A DNA stretch of 64,000 bases from Epiperipatus broadwayi (GCA_028023455.1 JAQFVV010006203.1:8598876-8662875), one strand, 5' to 3'. Positions 23,761 through 33,997 are shown, numbered from the stretch's first letter. Program-made: numbers and translations. Notes: generated by a model not told the origin, from the sequence alone.

Positions 23761-25590
23761 GTTCATAAACTTATTGTGGACCAGATGGCGCTGTTTAGTA
23801 ATGAAATTAAGGATCATAGAAAGTTAAATAATTATAGACCGATAGCGGTAACATCAATTTTATATAAAGTTTTCGCATATATGGTAGCTGGAAGAGTTGT
23901 AAAATGGATGGAAGAAAATAATGTAGTGGGGGAAATGCAAGGAGGCTTTAGGTCAGATAGGCGTATAGGAGATAGTTTGTTTGTAGTTACACAACTTATG
24001 GAGATGAGTAGGAATTCAGGCAGATCGTTATATATGAGTTTTATAGATATAGAGAAAGCATATGATAGAGTAAATAGAAATAGATTATGGGTAAGATTAG
24101 CCAATTTGGGAATGGATGAAGCTTTAGTAAATATTATTAAGAAATTATATGAAAATAATTATTATACTTATCAATTAGGGGATATAGAATCAGTTAAAGT
24201 TAAAAATGGAGTGGGATTAAGGCAAGGATGCCCTATGTCACCGATTTTGTTTTTGTTGTTTTTGGGTGAAATGGAAAAAGCAATAGAAAGACTAGAAAGA
24301 GGGGTAGAGATACCATTAATAGGTGGCAAAGGAGTATATACTTTGTCGGGTCTTTTTTTTGCAGATGATATCTTTTTATGTGCAGAAAGAAGAGAAGATA
24401 TGGATATTATGTTGAGGACATGTGCAAGGGTGGGTAAAGAGATGGGGATTAAATTTAGTGAAGAAAAATCAAATATAATGATGGTTAATACTGGGGAAAG
24501 AGAGGATGTAGTTTTTTTATTGGGGGATATAAAGTTAAGTGTGGTGGATAGATATAGGTATTTGGGAATCATCTTATGTAATCAGGAAAATTGCTTGGTT
24601 GAATGGGAGAAAAAATTGGTAAATGAAGCAAAGAAAAGAAAAGGTTTGGTAAAGAAACTAACAGTATTTTCATATAATAAATATGATGTAGCTAGAATTG
24701 TATGGAAGGGAGTTGCAGTAGCAGGGTTAACATATGGTAATGATGCATTATGTGTTAGTAAAAGGATTTTAGAATATTTAGAGAAAGTACAAAGGGAAGT
24801 AGGAAGACATGCATTAGATGCAGAGATGTGGACAGCAAAGGAGGCAATTCAAGGAGAAATGGGATGGTCAAGTTTCTATATGAGAGATGCAAAAAGTAAA
24901 ATGAAAATGTTTGGTAGGTTGCAGTTTATGGATAGTAAAAGAATAGCCAAAATAGTGTTTAATTGGGTTATGAGTAAAGGGCAGGTAACAAGATGGGTGA
25001 GAAAGGTAATGCGGTATGCAAAAGATTTGGATAAAGAATTTATATTGGTATACTTGTATAAAAGGTGGGATGATTGTGTTAGGAGGATTGTTGAGTGTTA
25101 TAGTGGTAAGGAATGGGATAAAAGAATAGAAGCATTAATAAAAAATAGGGAGTTGGAGAGATGGAGAAGTAGTATGGAGGGTAAGAAGAGTTTAAATATA
25201 TATAGAAGTAAATGGAATATTGGAAGCGAGTTAATTTATGATAATAGTAAGGAAAGTAGTTTACTGTTTAAGGCTCGAACGGGATCTTTAGCAACAAGAG
25301 AATATACATGTAAATGAAAAACTATGGGTGATTTAGCGTGCAAATTGTATAAGAAAGGTATAGAAAATATTAGGCATCTGTTGATTGAATGTAAATGCTT
25401 GAAAGCAGAAAGGGTACAGATAATGAAGTTATGGGAGAATAGGTATGAACAAAGTGACAATACAGAAAGTGAGTTAGTAGTTTTTATGCTGGATTTGCGA
25501 AAAGATAAGGGGGATTTAGATTTAAGGGCCATAGAGTTGACAAAGATTATGTTGTGGAAATGGGATGGGGCAGAATATGGGAAGACTTAG
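23758..25590 (+). pseudogene. LINE reverse transcriptase, nearly intact
   Basis: A 519-codon open frame (23758-25317) covers the RT: NNYRPIAVTSILYKV, FIDIEKAYDRVNRNRLW (motif A), GVGLRQGCPMSPILF (motif B), GLFFADDIFLCAERREDM (motif C with catalytic DD) and then the thumb and C-terminal region. Its TGA (25315-25317) stands where the sister copy has TGG, and the same frame reopens to 25590 (ENIRHLLIECKCLKAERVQ). So one nonsense change separates the RT from its C-terminus. The first 16 or so codons appear to come from the gag into which it inserted. There is no endonuclease because of 5' truncation. Confidence 0.88.
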
Positions 25591-25697
25591 AGTGGGGAAT
25601 GGAAAATAAAGTGGCTAACAAGTTTATCTGGGCATAGTTGCTGAGATATTCTTGACTTCGTTTAAGGAGAAGCCAAGTACATCACATCACATCACAT
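23807..25697 (+). mobile_element. CR1/L2-like LINE, 5'-truncated second copy
   Basis: Homologous to the minus-strand copy at 5366-7240, starting at the RT segment ggatcatagaaagttaaa and running to a 3' tail of acatc repeats (25677-25697). The two copies are visibly very similar, so amplification was recent. It interrupts the gag region of the host LTR element in sense orientation. Confidence 0.88.
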
Positions 25698-26740
25698 CAC
25701 AGCAAAACAACAGTTTATAAGATGAGCATAAAACAGAAATTAAAAATAGTTTCTTTGCTAACAAAGATTTCTATAAAAAAAAAAAATATTAACTGATTTT
25801 GCTGTGGAAAATTCAGCCAGGGCAGATCAAAAAAGATGGTACATTTTAAAACGAACAATGCCGTATCTGCAAGTGGAAAGACCACCTAGCAAGAATGTGT
25901 AGGGAATCACCAGAAAGTGACAGTCAAGAAAGACAAACTAATCTAGCCACAAATGATAGCATTTATAATATTAACTATGCATCAACCAAGGGGAAGACTA
26001 AATTTACTTGCAGCTACAACTTGTTAACAAAAAATAGATATGGAAATTGAATGCGGGTTGCACATATCAATAATCTTGGAGAAACTGTGGGAAAATATTA
26101 GAAAAGACTGTGCATTGAAATACATAAAACATCAAACAAGGTGGTAGATGTAAATGGCAACATAGTAGAAATAATAGACTCCGATGTAGTATCTATAAAA
26201 TACTGCAATAAAATGATGAGCTTACCAATATACATACAATAGTACAGAAAAATGTCAGTCCGTTAATAGGGCGTAACTGATTTAAGCATATAGGGATAAG
26301 CTTTAGTGTGAGGGATAGGACCAATTCGCAAGAATGATTACCCCAAAGATGTGATGAGAAAACAAAATGATTTTAGATCAAGTTGTATAGATATTACTAA
26401 ATTGTAAACAGAAAATAAGGATTTTAAAAAAATGGTGAATAGTTTTCAGATCCAGTTACAATTCCAAAAACATAGTTTGAATGAAATGACCTGTAACGTG
26501 GAAGATAAAAATGAAATGACTGCATCTTTACAAACCAAATTGCAAGAGTCTGACTAAATTGTGAAGTCACTAGAAAAGAAATCAGAAAAAATAGAATCCA
26601 GAAATTGTTAATTATGTAATGAGTTGGAGTAGAAATTACAAAAAAAAATCAATGTTCACTCCAGAATAATAATTAGCCGCTTAAAGAATCAGAAGAGTGG
26701 AATAAAAAGTAAAAGAATTATCAGAACAGATGGTGTTTTT
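25698..26740 (+). pseudogene. gag zinc knuckle, protease tail and coiled coil of LTR element
   Basis: The zinc knuckle CRICKWKDHLARMC (C-x2-C-x4-H-x4-C) is at 25859-25900. Next comes a segment resembling the end of the aspartic protease (VDVNGNIVEIIDSDVVSIKY, then PLIGRN), which matches VNGNTVEIVGRVMVRVKL and PLISRNW of the 42370-45572 element. Where RT should begin there is instead a charged, heptad-like stretch (ENKDFKKMVNSFQIQLQFQ, TASLQTKLQESD, SLEKKSEKIE). Stops and frameshifts are scattered throughout. Confidence 0.65.
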
Positions 26741-26795
26741 TTTATTTAAAAATTTAGATTTATTGATAATAGGTATATACAAAGGTTTTCTGTAC

Positions 26796-27535
26796 ATGTT
26801 TATATTGTTATATATAGGGTATATGAGCACAGACTTACACACGACCCACCACTCTCCACACTATCTCATAACACTGATACACTTGAACACATATATGTTG
26901 AAAAGATAAATAATCACCAATATACGTATTTCATGCTAAACCAGCAATCATCAGTTGGTCCAGATTACCATCTCTACACATATATGCTAAAAATGCTCAG
27001 ATATATATTAAGATAGCCAAACCTTATACTTTAATGGACAGGCTTCAATCTACTCCACACTCCAACTCTTCAACCGTCCATCCAACTGAAAATCTGATGA
27101 TTGAACGCTCAAAGGCGACCCTGAGGCCGAGATTCTTGTCACACCCATGTTGACCTAAGGTCAATCTAACCCCTCATGTACAGGACATAATCCATTTAAT
27201 ACATATACAAGGGATGGGCAGACATCTCTATTATGAAATAACTGAAACACACAGGCTTATCATATACCTGTGTTTATATATGTAATATATAGGGTATATG
27301 AGCACAGACTTTCACATGACCCACCACTCTCCACACTATCTCATAACACTGATACACTTGAACACATATATGTTGAAAAGATAAATAATCACCAATATAT
27401 GTATTTCAGTGTTATGAGATAGTGTGGAGAGTGGTGGGTCGTGTGAAAGTCTGTGCTCATATACCCTATATATTACATATATAAACACAGGTATATGATA
27501 AGCCTGTGTGTTTCAGTTATGTTTATATGGTTATA
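26796..27535. mobile_element. Hammerhead-bearing composite hairpin with 17-bp target duplication
   Basis: The flanks atgtttatattgttata (26796-26812) and atgtttatatggttata (27519-27535) differ at one base. The insert begins with a unit starting tatagggtatatgagcac. That unit recurs from about 27289 and then appears inverted (27411-27519), making a hairpin with arms of about 105 bp (27248-27352 against 27411-27519). It has no ORF. It contains a complete hammerhead motif on the minus strand; the second unit is cut within the same motif by the inversion joint. Confidence 0.82.
26916..26959 (-). ncRNA. Hammerhead ribozyme, type I, structurally complete
   Basis: Read on the minus strand 5' to 3': ACCAA (stem I), CTGATGA core (26948-26954), a U.U mismatch then TGCT-loop GGTTT-AGCA (stem II), GAA core (26930-26932), the self-complementary ATACGTAT (stem III), A as the cleavage base, then TTGGT closing stem I with five pairs. 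All invariant core bases are present. A palindromic stem III without a loop is what dimer-forming hammerheads of Penelope-like elements show. Cleavage is predicted between 26921 and 26920. Activity is inferred from structure only. Confidence 0.75.
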
Positions 27536-27693
27536 AATTATCTAAGAGTTTGTGTAGATTGAGGCGAGATCTGATATGTTTGTTTAGTCAGATCATAGGT
27601 CAGAGAAAAATTAGTGTGTGTTTAGGACGTTTGAATTTATGTTTATATTTTAATCAGATATTTGAGAGTTTCTTTGATCTGTTATACAGTTTA

Positions 27694-29285
27694 CTAATCA
27701 TTAGTATTTGAGTCATTTTGTAGGTAAGGTATTTTGAACAGTTTCCATGTATGTTCCTGTAAATACTTTGAGGAAAGCATTTTGTATTTCTTTTGTAGTT
27801 TTGAAAGTGTTCCAAGGAAGAAAGAGCTTGCTTCCGATTGGGGAATGCTAAACTTCAATTTACATCTTGTTACCCAGATAGAATATGTAATGAAGATTGC
27901 CATTCTAATGGTGGGGAAGTCTCTTTCCTTAATACATTCTTTGATTGATAGAATTTTATAGTAATCAATAATACTATTTTGTGATATTATGAGTTTAATC
28001 CTTCCCAATCCCATGCAAGAAAGCATAATGTGCTCAAATGTTTCTTCATGTGTTAAGCAGTTTGGATAAATGGGGTCTATGTTTCTTATACCTCTTTTGT
28101 AATGAAGGAACCAGTTGGTATGCATTGCATTTAGGTTCATCTTTATTAGATAGTCTAAATAAGGTGGTAATTTTAAAATTGGAATAGCCTAGACTGGGAT
28201 TAATTTGAGGTTTTTTGAAGCTTATTAAATTGTGTGCGTCCCATATGTTAATTTTGGTTTTGAATACATCAGGAACAGTGCTGTTGTGTTGTTTTAGTAG
28301 GGAAATTAGTTGGTCTAGCCAACCAGCCTTGTTAGGAGGGGGTATGTCTGTAGGTATTACCTATCTTAATATGAGGGGTTTGCCAAATTTTTGAATAAGA
28401 TTGAAGATTAGGGTGTGACCTTTTTGGTAGTTAATGGTGTGAATGGAGTATAGAGACATTCCATTAAGTTTTCTGTGGTATTGAATTCTTGAAATGCTAA
28501 TGGAGGCAATATGGCTCTTCCAGAACAGACTCGCACATATCCTGTTGATTTTACTAATGAATGTCTTTGATACGGTTATGATGGGCAGGTAGTAAGCTAT
28601 TTTTGACATTACTTTCATGTTCAGTAAGGCGACCTTGCCTTGAAGGGATAAATATACTTTTGAGAGTGTCTTTGCAAGATGATTAGTTGAGTCAATGATG
28701 GTATTCTGTATATGTTTTGACATGGCGGATTAGGATTTATATATAGGAAATCCTAGAAAATTCTGGGACTCGACTAGAAAGTTAGATTTAATTTTCTTTT
28801 CATTAATAATACGACATGACGACTTCTCAGGGTTTATGGTAAACTGCAAGGTTTTAGAAAAATTGTTAAGGATTTTGTAGAGAGGTTTTAGGAATTTCTG
28901 GGGTGGTAGGATAATAAGAACGTCATCCATGTAGGCGATGGTCTTAATAGATTTCTTGATGTCTGATATAAATACTCCAGTGAGGGAGCTCTCTAATGCT
29001 ATTAGCAGGGGGTTAATATAGCATAAAAAGAGTAGGACATTCAGTGGGGATTCCTGTGGAATAGATCTGGTAGGGGAGAAACCGTTGGAGTATGACCTGT
29101 TGAGCAATATGTATATTAGTCTGTTGTGAAAGAGATTATCAATGATTTGGATAATGTCTGTGGGACATCTAGTAGATCAAGCAGTGTTTTAATGTTGACT
29201 GAATCAAATGCTTCAGTTATGTCAATCTGAACTGCAATAGGTTTGGACAATCTTTTAGATCTGATAGGTAGTGTTTTGTCAACCG
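27694..29285 (-). pseudogene. LINE reverse transcriptase and C-terminal region (second family)
   Basis: In sense order: motif A at about 29240-29190 (AVQIDITEAFDSVN), motif B-like IPQESPLNVLLFLCYINPL, motif C IAYMDDVLIILP (29107-28730), thumb GKVALLNMKVMSKIAYYLP (28723-28361), and a zinc-like tail CLTHEETFEHIMLSC in 28140-27694. Motif C uses YMDD. The catalytic DD is intact, but frame breaks near 28725 and 28360 and a stop after motif A (near 29114) disable it. The exact clade among APE-type LINEs was not resolved. Confidence 0.75.
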
Positions 29286-29551
29286 TATGAAATGAAACTA
29301 CAAAAAAACTGACCGATAGAGAAAATGAATTGGAACATTTTTAAAGACTTTTTAGAAAAGGGGCAAACTTTAGACAATGAACTGCCAGACATACAAACGA
29401 CATACAAACTGAAGAACAAGGAAAAACCCAGAGTTTTTCCAAATAGAAGAAAAAGCACATAAGCCAGCAAAGGAAAAGAAGAGTCTAAATAATTCTTAAG
29501 GTTATATTTATTAACCTGAAAAAGGTTTTTTTTTTCTGGAGTGGGGGGAGA
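29286..29551 (+). other. 3' internal end of the gag-PR element with polypurine tract
   Basis: Lysine-rich reading (LEKGQTLDNELPD, TYKLKNKEKPRVFPN) resumes after the LINE insertion. The purine run ggagtggggggag (29538-29550) directly precedes the TGTCG start of the 3' LTR, as expected for second-strand priming. Confidence 0.6.
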
Positions 29552-30356
29552 TGTCGTGTTTGTAAAAATATGTACATTTCAATTCAATAATTATAAATTA
29601 TAAGTATTTTTGTTCTCCAGAAAAAGTAAAGAAAATATAATAGAGGAATATGTATTTTTAGATCACTAACTGATAAGAATAAAAATTAATGAACGTTTAG
29701 GTAAAGTAATTTAATGAAAGTGAACGTTGTATAATTATATCAGATAGAAAGTAAAAAGGTTCAATTAATGATTAACTGGAAATATTTATTAACATGTGAT
29801 AAGAAAATTGCGTTTGGTAAATGACAAGAAATATTTGTTAATTATAAATATTTCTTGATACAATAGAAGTGGAACTGACTAATTAAAAACACCAAGAGGA
29901 AAACAAGACTGATAACAATAAAGCATAAATCCTGGATTGCTGGAGGTGAAACTGCATGAATAAATAGCCTGTGCAGCAAAGTGCATGTTTCTCATTCCAG
30001 TGGATTTATTAAGTGAACTGTTGGTGGTAGATTTTAATGAACAATGGCTGAAAGAAGCTTAAGTGATGGGGCAGAACTCTAGTGTGGAGTCAGAATGATT
30101 GTGAACAGCAGCTGAATGAAGCCAAAGGAACTCCGTTAGTTTGAGAAGTCAAGTCAAAGTGTTTTGGAAACTGAGGCCAATGGAAACTGATCCAGAAAGC
30201 AGCAAGTTGTTACGTACGTCTGCGTCGTCTCCAGAAGTGAACCGTAAGTGAAATATATAGACTGTGTTGTAGTGCTTCAATAACTGTCATTATTAATAAT
30301 ATTTCATCAGTTTCCAGTCCTTATCTAAATTTCATTTATTGATTTATTTGTTGGTA
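29552..30356 (+). repeat. 3' LTR of the gag-PR element
   Basis: It starts TGTCGTGTTTG after the polypurine tract and matches the 5' LTR over its length apart from small gaps and the missing hairpin insertion. Substitutions between the two LTRs are frequent, so the insertion is old. Confidence 0.8.
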
Positions 30357-30383
30357 AGCATTCATTGGAATACACATCAATAT

Positions 30384-30445
30384 TCAATTTGTTAGTTAAT
30401 TGTTTTAATTAGCAATTCAATTTGTTAGTTAATTGTTTTAATTAG
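30384..30445. repeat. Tandem pair just beyond the 3' LTR
   Basis: The block attcaatttgttagttaatt with gttttaattag occurs twice in a row with a spacer of a few bases. Confidence 0.8.
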
Positions 30446-31499
30446 CTGATATTTTTCTCTAAACATTTTGCACTCAGGTGTCTCATAATCTTTAGATAAA
30501 AGAAAATGTCTAACAAAAATTATTAAAACATGTTTCTTTGGGTAACTTTTTTAATAATTTAATTGAGTTATTTCTCATGTGTATAAAGAATTGGTGTGAA
30601 TGTTCTTAATAGCACTGAACTTTTTGATAATTTACATTTAATCTTCATGAATATTTCTCGTTTTTTAAAATGATCAAGCAACATCAATTTGAAATACAAT
30701 CGCGTTATATATTGTTATAAAATGCTGTTGAAAACCCATGTCTGAGAGCTGTCAATACTGAGTAGTATCGTAATCATATCATTAAATGACTAAAGGAAGT
30801 TGAAATCTAGGTTTAAAGTTACTTTTGAATATTAAATAATAGATTAGCATAAAATTGATTTTTTAGTAATAGATTTACATACTAATGGTGAAAATCGATG
30901 TTACATCTACCATTTTTTAGAAAGAGATGTACTAAAGTTTTTTTATTAATGGCGTGATGGTCTTTAGCTATTTTGCACTTCCTTCACTTATCTATCTGTT
31001 GTTACTTAGAAAAAACGATGTCGGCCATAGAGAGATCAAAGTTATGGCTTGATTGCAATTCATGATCCGAGAAAACAAGAATATTCATTGCTTTTTTTTT
31101 TGGCCTGGTTGCACAAATATTTGTGCTGGCAAGTCTTGTAGATAAGTTAGCTCGAGTTTCGCCATAGATAGATTTCAAAATTAGGTTCTTTGCAATTAAA
31201 TTTTGTACCCAGTTTGATGTGAAACCTCTCTAGGTATTTTGTCTTTTGAATAATTTATTTAAAGATGGAGGCAAGTGGAAACTGATATTGAATTGAGTGG
31301 TACAAATGTTTTTTAATTTAGAAATATATGGAAGACTAGACCATTTTTTATTATCAGGTTGAATGTTTGCAGGGTTAAAAAATTATTCTAGAAATCTTGG
31401 ATTATTTATGGAACAAAACAGACTTTATGGTACTACTGAGGAATTGTCTTCAATTTAAAGTTTATCCAAAACTGTTGTTGTATTAAATTTAACAGATCC
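30446..31499. other. Intron sequence; possible antisense PLE 3' end
   Basis: On the minus strand near 31090-31020 the reading MNILVFSDHELQSSHNFDLS resembles the histidine-containing part of PLE endonuclease domains. It is short and isolated. The remainder is AT-rich without recognisable features. Confidence 0.3.
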
Positions 31500-32239
31500 A
31501 TTTACCAGCAAGTGAGGATTATCAGGAAGCTTAAAGATGTTTTATTAAAGTCTATTATAAAAAGTCTTTCCAGTGCATTAAATACCAATAAAAGAAGGGA
31601 AAACCACATGACTGTGCAGTATGCAGCCCCCCAAAAGTATCTACATAAAAACTACATCGCTATCATCTTGAAAAGAAAATATTTTAACTTTTTGGCTGAA
31701 AAGCAGGCATGGCCCTAATCTCACTAGCATTAAAAATTGGATCAACATTTCAAATGTTAAATTTCCCAAAGTAACTGACAAAATTTTAAATTACAGATCC
31801 AGATTTTTTTGCTGTAAATGGCGCTTTCCTGAAATGTAAGTAGTCGTTGATTTTGAATCGAAATATGAAAATACCCAGAGAAAAAGTCACAGAAAAGGCT
31901 CTAATATTTTGAAATATATTCCAAAACCTAATAAAAAAAATTTCTGGTCTTATAATAGTAAGTGTATTAGAAATTTTATTACAGAGAGGTTTGACTTTAA
32001 AATTAGCCAGCAGATTATAATTTAAAGATTAGAAAAGATAAATTTGTTGCTTTAATACTTAGAAAACATGGTGGCAAAGCACTGTCAAACTCTGATTACT
32101 ATAAAATATGCCTGTCTGCTGCCATTGTTTTTAGAATATTTGCAAATATAAAGTTGCCCAAGGAAAATTGACATTGCATTTTAATTTTATATTTGCATTT
32201 TTATTTTTTTAATCACATGATTAGATTTCTTATAATTAA

Positions 32240-32709
32240 ATAAAGCAAAACTCTCCATACAGTATTACCACCCTGTGCCAACCAGAGTAATCAATGAATG
32301 CCAGAAGGCATGTGCATAAAATCCCTATCTAATGCCTACTCATCCAATACCCCCAGACTAGTTTCTGGCTTGTGGCCATCATCAATGAGGAGCTTTGGAT
32401 CTGAGAGCACTGCACCTAGATCTTAGTATCTAATACAACCCTCCAGCACCCACCTTTTATCTCTACTTAACTACAAAACTATGAGAATGAAATTGAAAAC
32501 ACAAAAAATATTTTCAATCTAAGCTCAATAGCTTATATAGTCATATGGGTCTGAACTCAGTTCAGCACCCATACATTTTGGAAACTAGTCTAGGGATATT
32601 GGATGAGTAGGCATTAGATAGGGATTTTATGCGCATGCCTTCTGGAATTCATTGATTACTCTGGTTGGCACAGGGTGGCAATACTGTATGGAGAATTTTG
32701 CTTTGTTTA
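32240..32709. repeat. PLE terminal-repeat hairpin (about 470 bp)
   Basis: A forward unit from ataaagcaaaactctcc and an inverted partial unit ending ggagaattttgctttgttta face each other. The left copy carries a full-length hammerhead fold, whereas the right copy keeps only its 3' half (GGAAACTAGTCTAGGG near 32580). Confidence 0.85.
32350..32391 (-). ncRNA. Hammerhead ribozyme with one core change (C3 to U)
   Basis: The minus strand has six-pair stem I (TCCTCA with TGGGGG, G.U pairs allowed), the core TTGATGA instead of CTGATGA, perfect stem II TGGC-CACAA-GCCA, GAA, palindromic stem III ACTAGT and C17. C3 pairs with G8 in the active fold, so activity is probably lost or very low. Confidence 0.6.
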
Positions 32710-33793
32710 TAAACAATTGTGCTAGTATAAGATAGTGATCATGTGATGCTTAATGGTTTAATTTCTTGTAAGAAAATTGTGGTTTTTTTTCATTGTTGAT
32801 GAAAATGATGATTTTGTAACGAATGGGGTAAATCGCAACAACATGTAGATTGATTCATGACATTTATTGCTTGGATGTGTCAGCCTGTGTTTTGGGCAGT
32901 TCTTATAATTCAAAATGGCCGTGAGAGCATACAAAATCAGTATCGGAAAATTTCTCTTCACCTGGTTTTTGACTTTGGTGGAACTTACTTTTAGTATGCA
33001 GCTAAGCTTTTTTCCTCTTGGTTCGTAGATGACCTCGGTTTTGGTTCATACAGTTTGAAATCTTCATATGAATTTATTGAAAAAATTCAAAATTTCAAAA
33101 TGATAATAGTTGTAAAATTGCCTCTCTGGACTTTAAAGAATTGTATGGGTCTGTCCCTCATTATGAATCTATTAAAATCGTAGAAAATTTTCTGCAGCAA
33201 GTCAATTATAGCATCAAGAAAAAAACTTTATTATAGACACATTAGATTGGATTGGTGACAAAATAATCACATTAAATAATCATAAAGTATACAAAATGAA
33301 TCATGGCTTGCCTATGGAGCTTTTATTCAGTGGAGTTGTCTCTAGTCTGTACTTATCCAAATTTGAGAATTTAATTCTTTCAAAATTTAAATGTCTGTCG
33401 AATACAGTCTTATGTTCCAGATATGTGGACGATACTTTTGTATGTGCTAATGAAGAAACTGATTGAATAACCATTACATCAACTGAATTTAATTTTGCCA
33501 GAAATATTTCCAAAGACAATAGCAATATTAATGACTTTGAAGTATTAAAATAACATGTAATTTTTTATTCTTTGATTAATTTGTAAGTCAAAATATATCA
33601 ATATGAAGCAGTAAACTATAAAAAATAAAACTGTAATAAATTTCTATCAGTTTGAAACTGCGTCTGTAATAAATAAAATAATAATAAATTGCTTCTAGAA
33701 TCCGATTTATATACTATATGATGTTAAATGAAACAGATATAACATATAATTTATATATTTTACTTAAAAATTTAAAGTAATTTTTTTTTTCAG

Positions 33794-33997
33794 TACCACC
33801 AAAAACTTCTCCTAAACCATGCAAACAAGATACGCGTTGCTACGGCCGTCCGGATGGTTGCTACGTCTCAGCAGATTGTAAATGTTACTACTATTGTGTA
33901 GCCGGTTGTTACTATCAAATAGAAGTATGTCTAGGTGGCGCTGTGTGGAATAATATTGATAAAATTTGTGGCTATTTCTCATTGGATAAAGAATGTA
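33794..33997 (+). CDS. Divergent cysteine-rich CBM14-like exon
   Basis: Fourth visible domain (68 codons, phase 1-1). The acceptor is a long T run then cag (33791-33793), and the donor is A|GTAAGT. It has no in-frame start of its own. The translation runs PPKTSPKPC, CYGRPDGCYVSADCKC, YYYCVAGCYYQIEVC, WNNIDKICGYFSLDKEC. The C-x5-C, C-x12-C and C-x8-C spacings match the other domains. There are extra cysteines in CYGRPDGC, CKC and AGC, giving eleven in all, and the C-x9-C spacing becomes x10. Extra disulfides or a different ligand are possible. Its codon with the previous exon is T+TA (Leu). Confidence 0.85.

Larger units (their letters stand above)
26742..29285 (-). mobile_element. APE-type LINE (second family), 5'-truncated, antisense
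   Basis: The minus strand carries RT motifs and a C-terminal region, ending in an A-rich 3' end (plus-strand T-run at about 26742-26750 after an AATAAA-like signal). The 5' end is truncated just upstream of RT motif A, where the LTR element's internal sequence resumes. Same family as the copy at 46575-51200 (shared FLGFPIYKS / FLCLPIYKS). It contains the ribozyme composite 26813-27518. Confidence 0.78.
22228..30356 (+). mobile_element. Gag-PR LTR retrotransposon (Ty3/gypsy-like) with nested insertions
   Basis: Direct repeats at 22228-23197 and 29552-30356 both begin TGTCG and share long blocks. These include gtttgtaaaaatatgta, ggaaaacaagactgataac, tgaatgaagccaaag and ccttatctaaatttcattt. Between them lie a gag frame (23364-23760), a zinc knuckle and protease tail (25698-26340), a coiled-coil segment and a polypurine tract directly before the 3' LTR. 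Four insertions sit inside: a hairpin in the 5' LTR, a CR1-like LINE, an antisense LINE and a ribozyme composite. Without them it is about 3.5 kb and has no RT or integrase. No target duplication was identified. Confidence 0.82.
31500..33560 (+). mobile_element. Second, divergent Penelope-like element (decayed)
   Basis: Several plus-strand pieces form a PLE-like RT. At about 33100-33160 there is KIASLDFKELYGSVPHYES (motif A). At 33290-33340 there is VYKMNHGLPMELLFSGVVSS (motif B, with the G of GMG-like wording altered). At about 33405-33440 there is LCSRYVDDTFVCANEETD (motif C with DD). Upstream, 31512-31718 is a basic segment ending KQAWP. A terminal-repeat hairpin of the first PLE family (32240-32709) is inserted in the middle. 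It differs clearly from the PLE at 2329-3945, so at least two PLE lineages are present. Multiple stops make it inactive. Confidence 0.65.

Noticed and set aside
27094-27125. CTGATGA on the plus strand with a TTGA-ACGC-TCAA hairpin, as a second ribozyme
   Set aside because: The GAAA box and the cleavage triplet are missing after the hairpin.
30300-30330. Minus-strand CTGATGA in the 3' LTR as a ribozyme
   Set aside because: No stem II or GAAA follows. The other LTR has tcatcattacc, so the box is not conserved.
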